Assembly: GCA_028023455.1 (NCBI GenBank)
Contig: JAQFVV010000031.1
Location: 8,358,093 to 8,422,092, forward strand
Source of the DNA: Epiperipatus broadwayi
Taxonomy: Eukaryota; Onychophora; Udeonychophora; Euonychophora; Peripatidae
Reading direction: 5' to 3'
DNA: 64,000 nt
Position numbers and translations under genes: made by a program. Numbering within the stretch: position 1 is the first letter of the stretch; each line of letters starts with the position of its first letter. This document shows, in pieces, positions 13,511-24,680 of the stretch. Under the pieces are notes generated by a model, which was not told where the DNA came from, ran no database searches, and saw only the letters and a program-made list of their open reading frames with translations.

Positions 13511-14945
13511 TTTTAATGGAAATTGTGATAGTGACTGGTATCATCTGACTTAATTTAGTGTTTGGTTGTATCAATGGTGATTTTGGGGCTCTGCATAGAA
13601 ACCCAAAGTGGAGAGCACACTATAAAGTAGTACCAATTATTATTATTTTATCTAAAGAAATGTATGTTTGTTTTGTTTTATTATTCATATTACAAATACA
13701 AGATTTTTTTTTATATGCAAGTAGTTGTGCATAATATCAATGAAGGCTTATGCATTTTAATTACTGAAAATACAAATATAAAATATATTTAAATATATAT
13801 ATTATATTCAATAAAATATAAATAGTTTAATATTTATAATGTAAATATATTATAAAACAATTCAGTAATAAATCTTTATAAGATAACAACAGATAAAAAA
13901 TTTATCTCTATGAAATACAACTTCATAAATCTATATTTGTTTGATAATTAAAATAAAACATAAATTAAAAATAATTAAAATTTACAAATTATATATATAT
14001 ATCAGCAAAATTGTGCTAATTTATAATTTGTTTTGGGATCTCAGTGTATTGTTTTCATTACATAATACTGAAAAACATAAACTGACATAAAAATAATAAA
14101 TATAGAAATCAGTTCAAAAGTAAATTGTTAGACAAGAAATATTTTAAATTTATATATATATAATTAACATTATACATTTATTCAAATATAAGTCTTTTTG
14201 GATGTTCAAACATTTAATTTATCTGACAATAATAAGTTGGTAAGTGACACACCTTATTGAATGACAACGTTTTTATACTATTTTTCAAATGAAACCAGTG
14301 GGAAAATGCATCTACAATAAAATTAATTAAATACAGTTTTAACATATTTGTTTTGCATTTATATTTTTAAAAGTATATATAAAGACAACTCATTTCTCAC
14401 TTGGATCACTATCATATCTAAAAATGCTATAAGCTTGCATATAAATAGTAGAATATATGTAATATTCAATATTACTATGCTCAGAGATCCCTGAGTTTAG
14501 CAAATAATATTGAATATTACATAGTTTCATATAATTCATAATAATAATTAACTTGTAGTAAATTGAAATTTATTTTAAATGTTAATATATAAAAGTAAAA
14601 GTGAATAAAGAAATATACTCATATTCTCAAACTGAAACCTTTAGATTGGCCTATATAATTAGAGTGTAGATTTAAAGATAAGACAGCCTCACTTACCCTT
14701 AAATAAGTCTCATCTTGTGTTTGAGTTTGAGAGTATCTTAGTTCTCAATATCAAATCATTGAAGACCAGTACATTACATATATTAAAGACAGAAATCCTT
14801 TCTTTTTAATTCAATAGTAGAAAGATAACAATTATCAAGTTTAAACACATTATAATCCACAGTCAAATCTTCCAATGTCACACATGATTATACATATACA
14901 CATTTTTTTTTCAAAAGTTATTTCCTGGCTGTATAAAAGCTCAAT
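13511..14945. other. anonymous AT-rich sequence with one small hairpin
   Basis: No gene seen. At 14455-14522 the arms ATGTAATATTCAATATTA and its complement enclose a loop that is itself palindromic (CTCAGAGATCCCTGAG), a small nested hairpin. Confidence 0.5.
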
Positions 14946-14949
14946 TAGA

Positions 14950-15185
14950 TTGTCCATTAAAGTTTGAAGATTTGCTATCTTAATGTAAACCAAGCACTGA
15001 TTATATATATGTGTGAGAGATGATCATTTGGACCGACTGATGAGTGCTGGTTCAGCACAAAATATGTATATTGCAGATCATTTATCTTTTCCATATGTAT
15101 ATAGTCATGTCTATTGGTTTTATAAGATAAAGTGGATGTCTGAAGGGTGCTTGAAAGTCTGGCTTTAAATCCTTTCTAATTGCAT
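14950..15185 (+). repeat. hammerhead-bearing repeat (retrozyme-like), copy 1
   Basis: The repeat starts TTGTCCATTAAAGTTT and GCTATCTTAA, as do the copies at 21.8 and 44.3 kb. The hammerhead-like fold lies at 15019-15083. It has box CTGATGA (15037-15043), a perfect 6-bp stem II GTGCTG/CAGCAC (15044-15058), then AAAA where GAAA is required, a short stem III (ATA-TG-TAT), and flanking ATGATC/GATCAT strands that can form stem I. The G-to-A change in the core should abolish cleavage in this copy. The family is not protein coding. Confidence 0.65.
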
Positions 15186-15247
15186 TTAGCTTATGTATAT
15201 ATATTATATATGCATTGAAAATATTATTAATGTTGTTGCTGCTGTTG

Positions 15248-15248
<1 letters not shown>

Positions 15249-15297
<49 letters not shown>

Positions 15298-15346
15298 TCT
15301 ACTACTACTACTACTACTGCTGCTGCTACTACTGCTACTTCTACTC

Positions 15347-15423
<77 letters not shown>

Positions 15424-15440
15424 GTTGCTGCTGCTGTTTG
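15249..15440 (+). repeat. triplet microsatellite (TTA)n then (CTA)n
   Basis: About 50 bp of TTA repeats is followed by about 125 bp of CTA repeats with a few GCT/TCT interruptions, flanked by GCTGTTGTTG on the left and GTTGCTGCTGCTG on the right. Frames crossing it give poly-Leu, poly-Ile or poly-Thr and are artefacts. Confidence 0.97.
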
Positions 15441-16470
15441 TTATTCTATCCCACTTTTATTATCAATCTTGGCATCATTATAAGCTTTTCATCTCATCAC
15501 TAGAAAACTTTGTAAACAAATGTTTTATAAAGTATATAATATATGAATAAATTATATCTCTTTCTATTAAGAGAGATGTCTATGTTATTTATATCTGATT
15601 TGGGAATTTACAGGGTATTCTGATTTTAATAACTATTTGTTATATTTTCAAATAACCAGTCCATAAATAAAAACAAATTGAGATCCTGCATCATTAATAT
15701 TTACTTTCACTTTCACAAAGAAAACATTCTATCCATAGTTTGAACAATTCTGATATTTATTAATTTATTTTTAAAAATAACCCTACGTTTTCATTGCATT
15801 ATAATTCTGCCTAGTTAGTTTTGTTCTGAATCTTTTGATTTCATGATGTCTTATCCTTATTGAATTGCCCAAAGAAGTCAAAACTGTCAACGCCTGCTAG
15901 TTCTTTATTTTTGTTCTCATATTTAGATATAATCTTTCTTTTAAATAAAAGTTTTCTTTTTACCTTACCTCAAAAGTATATTAATAATTTTATGTTTAGA
16001 CACACGTGCACACGCATATATATGTAGTGTCAGACAATAGTGTGTAAGTAATCAAAACACTGAAATTAGCTCTATAATTTTAAATATAAACATTACATAA
16101 ATAAATAACACTAATAGCCAGATTAGGTTGGAATTGCCACAACATAAATTTTTAGGTGTTAATGAGATTTTGATTTTTGTATTACAAACCGTGAATGCTA
16201 TTCGCGATAGCAGTCATATATCCTAAATTAACTACAGCTATTGTTTATTATTTCTACATTGGTGTATTAAAATATTCTAGTAATTCTTTTGGTTTTTATA
16301 TATATATATTATACTTACTGGTTTTATTTCTTTTTAATTCTTTATGATTTGATTTGATTTTGATTTTGATTTTTGCAAAAACAAATTTAAAAATCAATTA
16401 TGAAATACTTTACTGCGCAACTAAAAAAATATAGTAAAAGAATGAGAACAAATACATATATTTATATATT
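15441..16470. other. no recognisable feature; possibly intronic
   Basis: AT-rich sequence downstream (on the minus strand) of the putative exon at 16474-16551. I looked for a following M13-peptidase exon and found no convincing one. A (AT)n run lies at about 16299-16310. Confidence 0.45.
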
Positions 16471-16473
16471 TAC

Positions 16474-16551
16474 CGCAGCATAATATTCATCAAGTTCTAC
16501 TTTATTAGCAATCCATTTTGGGTATCCAACGTACAATTTTATTGTTTTCAC
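16474..16551 (-). CDS. putative single exon of a neprilysin/ECE-family (M13) metallopeptidase
   Basis: On the minus strand, a pyrimidine-rich tract ending TTTTCAG precedes 78 bp of open sequence, and GTAAATA follows, so acceptor and donor are both present. The exon is exactly 26 codons in phase 0 and its middle encodes YVGYPKWIANKVELDEYY. M13 peptidases (neprilysin, endothelin-converting enzyme) have a G-Y-P-[DN]-[WF]-I...L-[DN]-x-x-Y segment in the ectodomain, before the catalytic HExxH region, and this matches that pattern. No HExxH, NAYY or CxxW exon is visible elsewhere in the window, so the rest of the gene would lie outside or in long introns. It could also be a stray gene fragment. The short length limits certainty. 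Confidence 0.5.
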
Positions 16552-17546
16552 CTGAAAATAAACAAACAGATATATATATATATATTCTAGTTACACTTTT
16601 GTCCATTAATCTAATCAAGTTGTTTATAGTTAAAGATGTTTAAATACAATATAACTTTACATACGTGTACCTATATATAACTAAGTCATAAGTTAAAATA
16701 TAATGTTATATGTATTTTAAATAATAATAAGATAAATTATTATAAAAGTATTTTTAGGATGAATTTTTATCATGTCTGAATCTAATGAGCTTAATAATGT
16801 TATAAAATGGACACTATGTTGTTGTTGTTGTTGTTTTTAAAAGATATTTAAAAAAAAATTCTGAAAGTCGTTATAGTGAATTGCCAATGGTTAAGCCAAT
16901 GATTGCCCATCTATGATGTGTGCCCTCCTACGGAGATGTGAAATAATAAAAGGATGGGAACAAAGATATGAAAGTTGAAAAAAAAACTAATTATTGATAG
17001 CAAAATAAGACAAAATGCTGACTGTTAATATAAAAATAGGTAAGTAAATAAAAATAATAAAAAATATTTTGATACTAATTATTTAAAATTCCACAAATTA
17101 AAGGCTTGATTAATCCTTTTTTGTATAGCAAAACTTTCCATAAGAAGGTGATAGATATATTTGAAAATTATACAAGTTCTCTTACTATGTTTAGTTGAGT
17201 CCTGTCTTTTGTCTTCAATGCAGGTGCTGCAAAACGTCCTGTTTCCACAAAAATAAGATGTAAAAAAAGGTATAGGAACACTAATTGAGCATTCAATCCA
17301 GCACAAAATTCAAACAATTGCTTATTACTGAATTGTCATTTAATTTCACCACTTGTCCTTGAATTCTATAAATAGTTCTTTTTCTGCTATTAAAAATATT
17401 TCAGGAGTATTTTAAAATGTAACTCTGCCCCACTCCTATCTTATTATTAACTTTTTATCGGTTATAGAATGACTTTTAAAATTTTGAGTCAACATAGTTA
17501 AATGATTTTCAATAGTGGCAAATAAAACTTTAATGTGTTTTAAGCA
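16552..17546. other. spacer with (AT)n and (TTG)n; possible hAT remnant at its end
   Basis: Holds (AT)n at about 16571-16584 and (GTT)n at about 16819-16835. A 75-codon frame on the minus strand at 17079-17306 has clustered Cys and Lys/Arg residues. It could be further hAT-element debris, but I cannot match it to a domain. Confidence 0.4.
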
Positions 17547-18420
17547 TTAAGAAATGTATCCACGTTTATAAACATTTCTAAGTTTTTTTGATTTACGTTT
17601 GTGTTCCATAATTCCAGTCATTTTGTCTTCATTTGGTCGTTGGAAATGAAGATTTAAAGCATTTAATTTCTCAAATATATCCATCAAGTACCTCAATTTT
17701 ATTTTAAATATGCGATCTCGAAATACTTCTGCTTCCAGGTAGTTTTCATCTTCCAACAATATTCCAATTTTATATTTAATTTATTACCACGTTGTATAAG
17801 TTTGCCATATTATAATCATTGTTTTACTATAAAAAAGTAATTTAAAATGTTTTGCATCTATCTGCTTGCAAACTACAGTAAAATGTCTTGAATTCAAAGG
17901 TCATGCCTTTTATATAATTCACAAGAGCTAGAGCTATTCTTAGCACAATACTTAGAGAAAGTCTCATTTCATTGGCAGCAAAAGCTTCTCAGTGAATCAT
18001 GTAAGGTGTACAGATACACTGAGAATATTTTTTGCCTTACAAATATTTGTATGCCCTGAAATTTTCTGGATATTTTAGAAGAACAATCTGTGCATATCCA
18101 TCATAGTTTTTCCATCATATGCTAGCATCATTTTAAAAATTATCCAATATATTGAATGTTCCAATGTTGTACCTCTGTTTTATATGGGTTTACAAAACAA
18201 CAGTCACTCAACTTTGATATTCCATTGCATACATATCAAACATAAAAGTTTTTGTTACCATCAGTTGCCTCATCAAGCTGAATTGAAAAAAATCTATCAG
18301 GCAGTTTTGAATAAAGGTTGTTGTTTTACATATTGAAATATATCACCTGTTCAACAAACAGCATTATCATTTGATAGAGAGATTGTTTGGCAAAATTATT
18401 TTCAAGTATAAATTTTTACA
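17547..18420 (-). pseudogene. hAT-family transposase relic (ZBED5/SCAND3/FAM200-like), many breaks
   Basis: Conceptual translation on the minus strand gives several blocks in the order expected for vertebrate-ZBED-like hAT transposases, in shifting frames. At 18243-18297 is DRFFSIQLDEATD, matching the FxIQLDEsTD start of the RNase-H-like core with its first catalytic Asp. At about 18060-18110 is WICTDCSSK...FQG, corresponding to the C-T-D-G...GFQ segment. At about 17880-18010 is EAFAANEM...VNYIKG, corresponding to HrEALAaKxMp...VNFIKa. At 17640-17759 is LRYLMDIFEKLNALNLHFQ, the conserved LayLaDIFxhLNxLNLxLQ block. Stops and frameshifts separate the blocks. I see no terminal inverted repeats, so its ends are unknown. 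Confidence 0.7.
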
Positions 18421-19085
18421 ATTTGAAGAGTTTTTTTTCCTTAATATACAAGGTTTTTTTTAAAAAAACAGATATTTGTTTTTGATATGATTTTAGTTTG
18501 AGCAAAAAAATTTTAATATTAATTTGTTAACTATTATATGACCCATTTCCAATGTATTTTAAGCTTATAGTGTTTTATGTTGTTGGGCCCCCGTTTTTTT
18601 ATACAAAGAAAACATGCAGATCTCATCTTGTCATTTACTTGGAGAGAGAGAGAGAGAAATTGACAGAAAACAATACTTTCAGAATAATAACTCCAATAGT
18701 ATTAATTTTGATGGTAGAGTATAATATCTTTAGTAAAAAAAAGATGAAAGTTAAATCCAGAACTGCATATTAATCATTTGGAAATCGTGTGGTATAAGAA
18801 TGGTCAACTAGTTTGCAATTATTATTTTTAAATCTATTTAATCTCAAGTTTGTCCAGATAAAGAGTTGAAACATTTCATTATAATTTTAATATTGACATC
18901 TATTTTTAAGTCTGGAAAATATTTTAATGGCTAAAACTACCACAAAAAATAAATCAGCCAGCATAATATGCTCATCTCATTCAGATAATGCTTGTATATT
19001 TATGATTAGAATTGAAGATTTGAAATCTAATCAAGTATCATAGTAGACGAAAACGTTATATATATATATATATATATATATATAC

Positions 19086-19131
<46 letters not shown>

Positions 19132-19266
19132 AAGGTCAAAATGTAAATTAATCAATACAATTCACAATTTAACCTAATAAAAATTAAATTATATATTCAC
19201 TAGCAATGGTTTGCATTCCAAAGTAAATTTCTTAAGTTTAAAATAATAGGCATATATGTAAACATA
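18421..19266. other. AT-rich spacer with (TA)n
   Basis: No gene. A 73-codon open stretch at 18552-18773 is compositionally ordinary for this DNA and matches nothing I know. (TA)n at about 19057-19128 is broken once by ACGT. Confidence 0.5.
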
Positions 19267-20425
19267 TATGATCACTAGATGGAGCTTTACCAATAGCTCT
19301 AAACATGCTTTGTTTTTATAAGTGCTGAAAGAGATAGAATTTAAAATCTCTATTGTTATCCCCACCTTCAGACCAGCTACTTTTGAGCCTATGGCTCACA
19401 TCAGTGGAGGGTTGGGAGACTAGAAACTAGAACTAAAATACCAACTCAAATGTCAATCCTTATAAAACACATTTCTATCAATTTGAAAGAATGAAATTAT
19501 CAGACATGTAAATGTCATCAAATCCAGCTTGACAAACTAGATAGCTATAAGGGTCTAAATTTCAGCTCAGTTTCACCATATAGTAATAGCCTTTGTAATA
19601 TATAGCATTACAAAAACCTTCAAAGGTACACTTATAATAATTAAAACAATTTATAAATTTCATAACTTGCTTTTAAGCTTGCATTTTATGATCATTAGAT
19701 GGAGCTTTACCAATAGCTCTAAACAAGCTTTGTTTTTATAAGTTCTGAAAGAGAATTTAAAATCTTTATCTTTATCCCCACCTCCATACCAGCTGGTTTC
19801 AAGCTTATGGCTCACACCAATGGAGGGCTGGGACACTAAAAACCAGAACTAAAATATCAACTCAAAAGTCAGCACTTATAAAACACATTTCTATCAATTT
19901 GAAAGCATGAAATTATCAAACATGTAAATGTCATCAAATTCAGCTTGACAAATTAGATAGCTATTGGTAAAGCTCCATCTACTAATCATAAAATGCAAGC
20001 TTAAAAGCAAGTTGTGGAATTTATAACTTGTTTTAATTATAATAAGTGTACCTTTGAAGGTTTTTGCAATGCTATATATTGCAGAGTCTATTACTATATG
20101 GTGAAAGTGAGCTGAATTCAGACCTATATAGCTATCTAGTTTGTCAAGCTGGATTTGATGACATTTAAATGTCTGATAATTTCATGCTGTCAAATTGATA
20201 AAACATGTTTTATAAGTGCTAACTTTTGAGTTGGTATTTTAGTTCTAGTTTCTAGTCTTCCAGCCATCCACTGACATGAGCCATAAGCTCGAAATCAGCT
20301 GGTCTAGAGGTGGGGATAATGATAAAGATTTTAGATTCTATCTCTTTCAGCACTTATAAAAATATAGCTTGTTTAGAGCTATTGGTAAAGCTCCATCTAG
20401 TGATCATAAAATGTAAGCTTAAAAG
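19267..20425. mobile_element. inverted-repeat cluster built from an approximately 420-bp repeat unit
   Basis: The unit begins ATGATCACTAGATGGAGCTT and includes CAATAGCTCTAAAC, CCCCACCT, CCAGCT and AACTCAAA. One copy runs from 19267 to about 19685 and a second, shorter one starts at 19687. A reverse-complement copy runs from about 19965 to 20425, ending TAAAGCTCCATCTAGTGATCAT. The outer termini are therefore inverted and the cluster folds back. No frame over about 60 codons. It is probably a non-autonomous DNA element or SINE-like unit present as a head-to-head multimer. Confidence 0.65.
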
Positions 20426-20930
20426 CAAGTTATGAAATTTATAACTTGTTATAATTATTATATATATAGTAAGGTCACAAACTAACCAATATTTTATTCT
20501 AAGATCTTCTTGTGCAAATGAAAATAGCACATAATAACTCACATTTTTTAATAAATAATGTGTATTCTTATTATTTACTGTACTCTAAGTGTACAATATA
20601 ATACATTTCAACATGCATATATGTATAGAATAGATGTTGTGTATATATAATGTTGCATACTGTATATAAATTAAATGTGCATGTACTATGCAGACAAAAT
20701 TTTAAAAAAATATTATAGTAACTTTATTATTAATAATAAATTGATAAAGTACCTTTATTTGTATATTTACAAAACTTTTTTATAATTGATCTAATAGAAG
20801 ATTCATTTTTGTGATCCATATAGTTCATTCTGAATAAAACTTCTTTTTTACTAAATCAATACTTTTTATTTTCTCCTTTAACCCATTTTTTGACAGTCAT
20901 GGTTAAAAACATGAAGACTTTGACTGACTT
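20426..20930. other. anonymous AT-rich sequence
   Basis: No recognisable gene or repeat. Includes (AT) dinucleotide runs near 20455-20470. Confidence 0.45.
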
Positions 20931-21230
20931 TCCATCATTCAAATCCTGGCAATTTTAGACCTACGGTAAAGAATTTACCGGCATTCGAAATGTTACAAAA
21001 AGTTCCGTAAGATGCTGTCCTCTCGTGAATTAATTTACAAGTAAAAAATCAATAAACCTGTCAGTTAAGGTTAAAAAAAGATGGGAGGTGGACTTATCTT
21101 AGATCTGATTGGCTAATAAACTTTGACAACAAACAAAATTTCTTGTCAATAATGAAATTGCTCCAATTTCTTTTGTTTTATTTCGAAAGCGATAAACGAA
21201 TGTTTTAGACCATTCTAAAAGGTTTTTTTG
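20931..21230 (-). promoter_or_regulatory. non-repetitive, less AT-rich segment with a CCAAT box (speculative)
   Basis: Read on the minus strand, 21101-21115 contains TTAGCCAATCAG, a good match to the NF-Y (CCAAT-box) consensus. The neighbouring 200 bp is less AT-rich than its surroundings and includes an inverted GGTAAA/TTTACC motif near 20965. It lies upstream of the minus-strand M13-like exon. Nothing else supports promoter function: no TATA or initiator context can be separated from the AT-rich background. Confidence 0.15.
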
Positions 21231-21790
21231 ACATATTATAAATTATTTTGATAAAATATGCTAAAAATAAAATTACTTTAGAAAAATAGTTAAGAGTTTA
21301 GCAAAAATTATTTATTTTTAAGAACTGTAAAAAAATAACTGACATCACAAAATGTCAGCAACACTTTTAATTGGTGAATAACATCCGTTTAAAGATTTGT
21401 GTTATTACTGAATTTTTTTAAAATTATAAATAACTATTTATTTTTGAAAAAACTTTCATTAACTTTCATAACATGACAAATTATTAATATACTTTTTACA
21501 AATGAAACTAAAGTGAATATAATATTAAACAATGAATATATTTTGACAATTGAGATTGTAACTTGACCAATTAAATGTTTTGAGATTTTTCCTCACTCAG
21601 CCAATAAACAAATCAGTGATTAATAGGTTAATGAAAGTACTTCTTGATCTTTCTTTTAAATTATCACTCATGATTCTAAACAAATACTGTGTTTTAATAA
21701 AAATATACACAATAATACTTTTTGAAGGGAAAAAATGTTTGGAAAAAAAACTTTACACATAAGGTGCATTATTGAATAGGGTGAAGTAGA
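21231..21790. other. anonymous AT-rich sequence
   Basis: No gene supported. An open stretch of 60 codons at 21580-21762 has no recognisable domain and is expected by chance in this composition. Confidence 0.45.
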
Positions 21791-21792
21791 TT

Positions 21793-22030
21793 AAAGAATG
21801 TCTATTAAAGTTTAAAGATTTGCTATCTTAATATAAACCAAGCACTGATTATTTATGTGTGTGGGAGATGATGATCTGCACCAATTAATGAGTACTGGTT
21901 TACCACAAAATATGTATTTGGAGATCATTTATCTTTTTAACACATGTTATTGGTTGTATGAGATAGAGTAGATAACTGAAGGAAGCTTGAAAATCTGTGT
22001 ACAAATCCCCTATAATTACATCTAAACTCC
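21793..22030 (+). repeat. hammerhead-bearing repeat (retrozyme-like), copy 2
   Basis: It aligns with 14950-15185 from GTCTATTAAAGTTTA onward. Stem I is the best preserved part: ATGATCT (21871-21877) pairs with AGATCAT (21922-21928) and CCAA (21881-21884) with TTGG (21918-21921). Box 1 has decayed to TTAATGA (21885-21891), stem II is weakened (GTACTGG...CCAC) and box 2 reads AAAA. Covarying helix strands with a decayed core are what a formerly structured RNA should look like. Confidence 0.65.
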
Positions 22031-23572
22031 GAGTATATAAATTATATTTGTATTGAAATAGTATTGTATTTAATTAAAGTGAAGAAACTGTTAAGAATAG
22101 TGGTATTTTAAATTAGAAAAAAATGGCTGCCACTGTACCAAATTTGTAAAATTTAATAAGTTGTAAATTTCACTGTTTTTATTATTAATTTGTTTATATA
22201 ATTTTTGTTTACTTTTGGTTAGTGAATAATTTTCCACAATTCTAATTTATATTTTAATTATTTTTTAATAACAAAATAACTTTTAAAGAAATGAATGCCT
22301 TCGCTTTATAAACCTTTATTAGATAAACAGAAAAAATTTAAAAAAATATTTCTAAATAAAGGGTTATGATTATTAAGCTTATTAATTTGTTTATAGGTTC
22401 TTTTGATATTAAAGGGTAAATGTAATGTAATTTGGAATGTGGGAAGATATGAAAATTATTTTTTGTTTCGTATCGCGCGTTTCTTTAGACTGAGAAATCT
22501 GTTCGTGGCAGGAAAATCATTGATAATAAATTTATAATTTTAATTTTAGTTAGTAATTTACTTGTAAATTAGTGTACCTGCTTTAGCAAACTTTCATGAT
22601 GTTTTAATTGTTTAAACTGCTTAACGATTTCAATCTATTTTTAATCACATACAATGCCTGCATAAACCAATGAAATAACTCAAGAAAGATTAAGAATAAC
22701 TAAATCAACAGGTCCTTCAGTCAGTTATCTCATCTTCTTATTCATATTTATCTCAAGAAAAGAATTAATAACTGACAGTAAAAATATAAAGATATAAATA
22801 TGTATGTATGACTATTTCATGATATATATATATACATATGCGCGCGCGTATGAGTATGTGTGTGTTTAGAGTATTTTTGTAAGAATGTTTAAATTTCTGT
22901 TATATATACACAAAGAAATAGTTTCTTTCTTTTTTTAAAAATTTATTAACTTCAGTCCAAATTACATCATTTCTGAAATGCTCTACATATTTAATCCATG
23001 GTTTATTAGTCAATTCATTATTTATCTTTATCGAACCTTATTGGCAAAAATACAACAATTAGTTTCATATATATATATATATATATATATAACCTGTTTG
23101 ATAATAAGAGGTAGACCTAGAAAAAGATGAATACATTATAACTAACTAAATAGTAAGCTTATAAATTAACATTCTTTGATGTCTTGTACTAAGTAAAAAA
23201 CGGGAGTAATGAATGTTTAAGAATATTTGAAATTGGTAAACGATATATTTATATAACTAGGAAGATATACAGATAGATAAATACATATACAATAAAAAAT
23301 AGCATTCGTAAAAGTGCAAAGATAATTGCAAAGGGAAATTTGTTTGTTTTTGCAACTACTTAGGTGGCATAATAATTGAAAATATTTGATCAAGGTTGAT
23401 ATTGTAATCGTATTAAGAATGAGATTAGCTTTACTCATTGACAGTTAAAATAACAGATTGCTATTATATTCATTCCCTCGCAATGACCACCACTTAAAAT
23501 ATTATGCTGATATATATAAAGAAATATATATATATGTAATTGTATGATGGTTTGTATATTTTATATATATAT
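22031..23572. other. anonymous sequence up to the gypsy insertion
   Basis: No gene seen. A GC-richer patch lies at about 22465-22510 (TATCGCGCG). (TA)n occurs at 22823-22834, followed by alternating CG/CA at about 22841-22864, and again at about 23071-23091 and 23556-23572. The last tract is the insertion site of the LTR element. Confidence 0.5.
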
Positions 23573-23740
23573 TCTAACCTGGTCTTGTGCATCCTCACTT
23601 CAGAATACTATATGATATAAAATAAAACGGGTTCTAGCTCAGTTAATAATTAATAAATAAAATATTCAGCATTAAAATTAAAATGTTTCACTAGCTCAAA
23701 TTTAAAATACAAATAAGGTTCAGTTTATAAAAATAAATTA

Positions 23741-24680
23741 ATCCGATTAAGTTAAATAATTTTACTTTTGGGAAATGTATGTATTCAAGCACAAGTGCGT
23801 GTGCGGCGCAACTGCTCCCAAAAGTTGTTAATACAAATACAAATAGCTAACTAAAAAATATTAAAACAGCTGAGCGCTTTCAAAGGATCTTGCCTTCATA
23901 ATCATAGCTTGCTTACGTTTAAATTTATGCAAATATGCTAATTCCATCATTTTGATAGAGAAAAACACGTGTCCTTCCTGTTTATGGCATCGCTGTCGCG
24001 AGAGATAAATAAAGCCTCTTTGATCTTTCTTTTGAGGTCATGTCTCTCTCTACATACGATGGTAGGATTCATGGTGACTTGTGCACTGGTGCTGATAAAA
24101 AACTGAATAAGTAGAAGGATCGTTGCGAGCTCTGTTTTCGAACCCCTCCAAATTCTAACAATCTAATTAACAATACCAAAGATCAAACTCCACTGTTACA
24201 GACCCCCCATACAGTATATAACATCGCTTGTCCAAATAACTATTGCAAAGGCACATATTATGGGGAAAGCAGAGCATCTTTGGCCACACGATTGGCACAA
24301 CACAAGTATTCGTACAATAGAGCTCGCAATGATCCTTCTACTTATTCAGTTTTTTATCAGCACCAGTGCACAAGTCACCATGAGTGCATTCCGGACAATC
24401 CTACCATCGTATGTAGAGAGAGACATGACCTCAAAAGAAAGATCAAAGAGGCTTTATTTATCTCTCGCGACAGCGATGCCATAAACAGGAAGGACACTTG
24501 TTTTTCTCTATCAAAAAGATGGAATTAGCATATTTCCATAAATTTAAACGTAAGCAAGCTATGATTATGAAGGCAAGATCCTTTGAAAGTGCTCAGCTGT
24601 TTTAATATTTTTTAGTTAGCTATTTGTATTTGTATTAACAGCGTTTGGGAGCAGTTGCGCCGCACACGCACTTGTGCTTG
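23741..24680 (+). mobile_element. Penelope-like element nested in the 3' LTR, with 12-bp target duplication
   Basis: The 12-bp AAAAATAAATTA occurs at 23729-23740 and again at 24681-24692, while the other LTR copy has it once with continuous flanks. The insertion is therefore exactly delimited. Inside, about 23785-24134 is the reverse complement of about 24316-24680 (CAAGCACAAGTGCGTGTGCG against CGCACACGCACTTGTGCTTG), leaving a unique centre of about 180 bp. The plus-strand reading carries a GIY-YIG domain. The element is a severely 5'-truncated PLE with an inverted copy of its own 3' end attached. Confidence 0.85.
24139..24528 (+). pseudogene. PLE GIY-YIG endonuclease domain, 5'-truncated
   Basis: One open frame from about 24139 to the stop at 24528 encodes the C-terminal endonuclease of a PLE. 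It reads HTVYNIAC (GIY strand), C-x4-C (CPNNYC), TYYGES (YIG strand), RLAQH (helix with the usual Arg and His), then HHECIPDN and a final KIKEALFISRDSDAINRKD, the I-x-E-A-x-x-I...IN-R ending typical of PLEs. The RT is missing. Sequence differs strongly from the PLEs at 47-53 kb and 55 kb, so it is a third family. The downstream 150 bp to 24680 is the 3' end, duplicated in inverted form on the left. Confidence 0.8.

Noticed and set aside
15193-15550. Poly-Leu/poly-Thr frames at 15.2-15.5 kb
   Set aside because: Translation of the (TTA)/(CTA) microsatellite.
17079-17306. A Cys-rich 75-codon frame as a BED zinc finger
   Set aside because: Cys/His spacing does not fit C-x2-C...H-x3-5-H, and its position relative to the hAT core (downstream on the same strand) is wrong for an N-terminal BED domain.
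24260-24484. The 74-codon frame at 24260-24484
   Set aside because: It overlaps the GIY-YIG frame in another phase and shows no motif.
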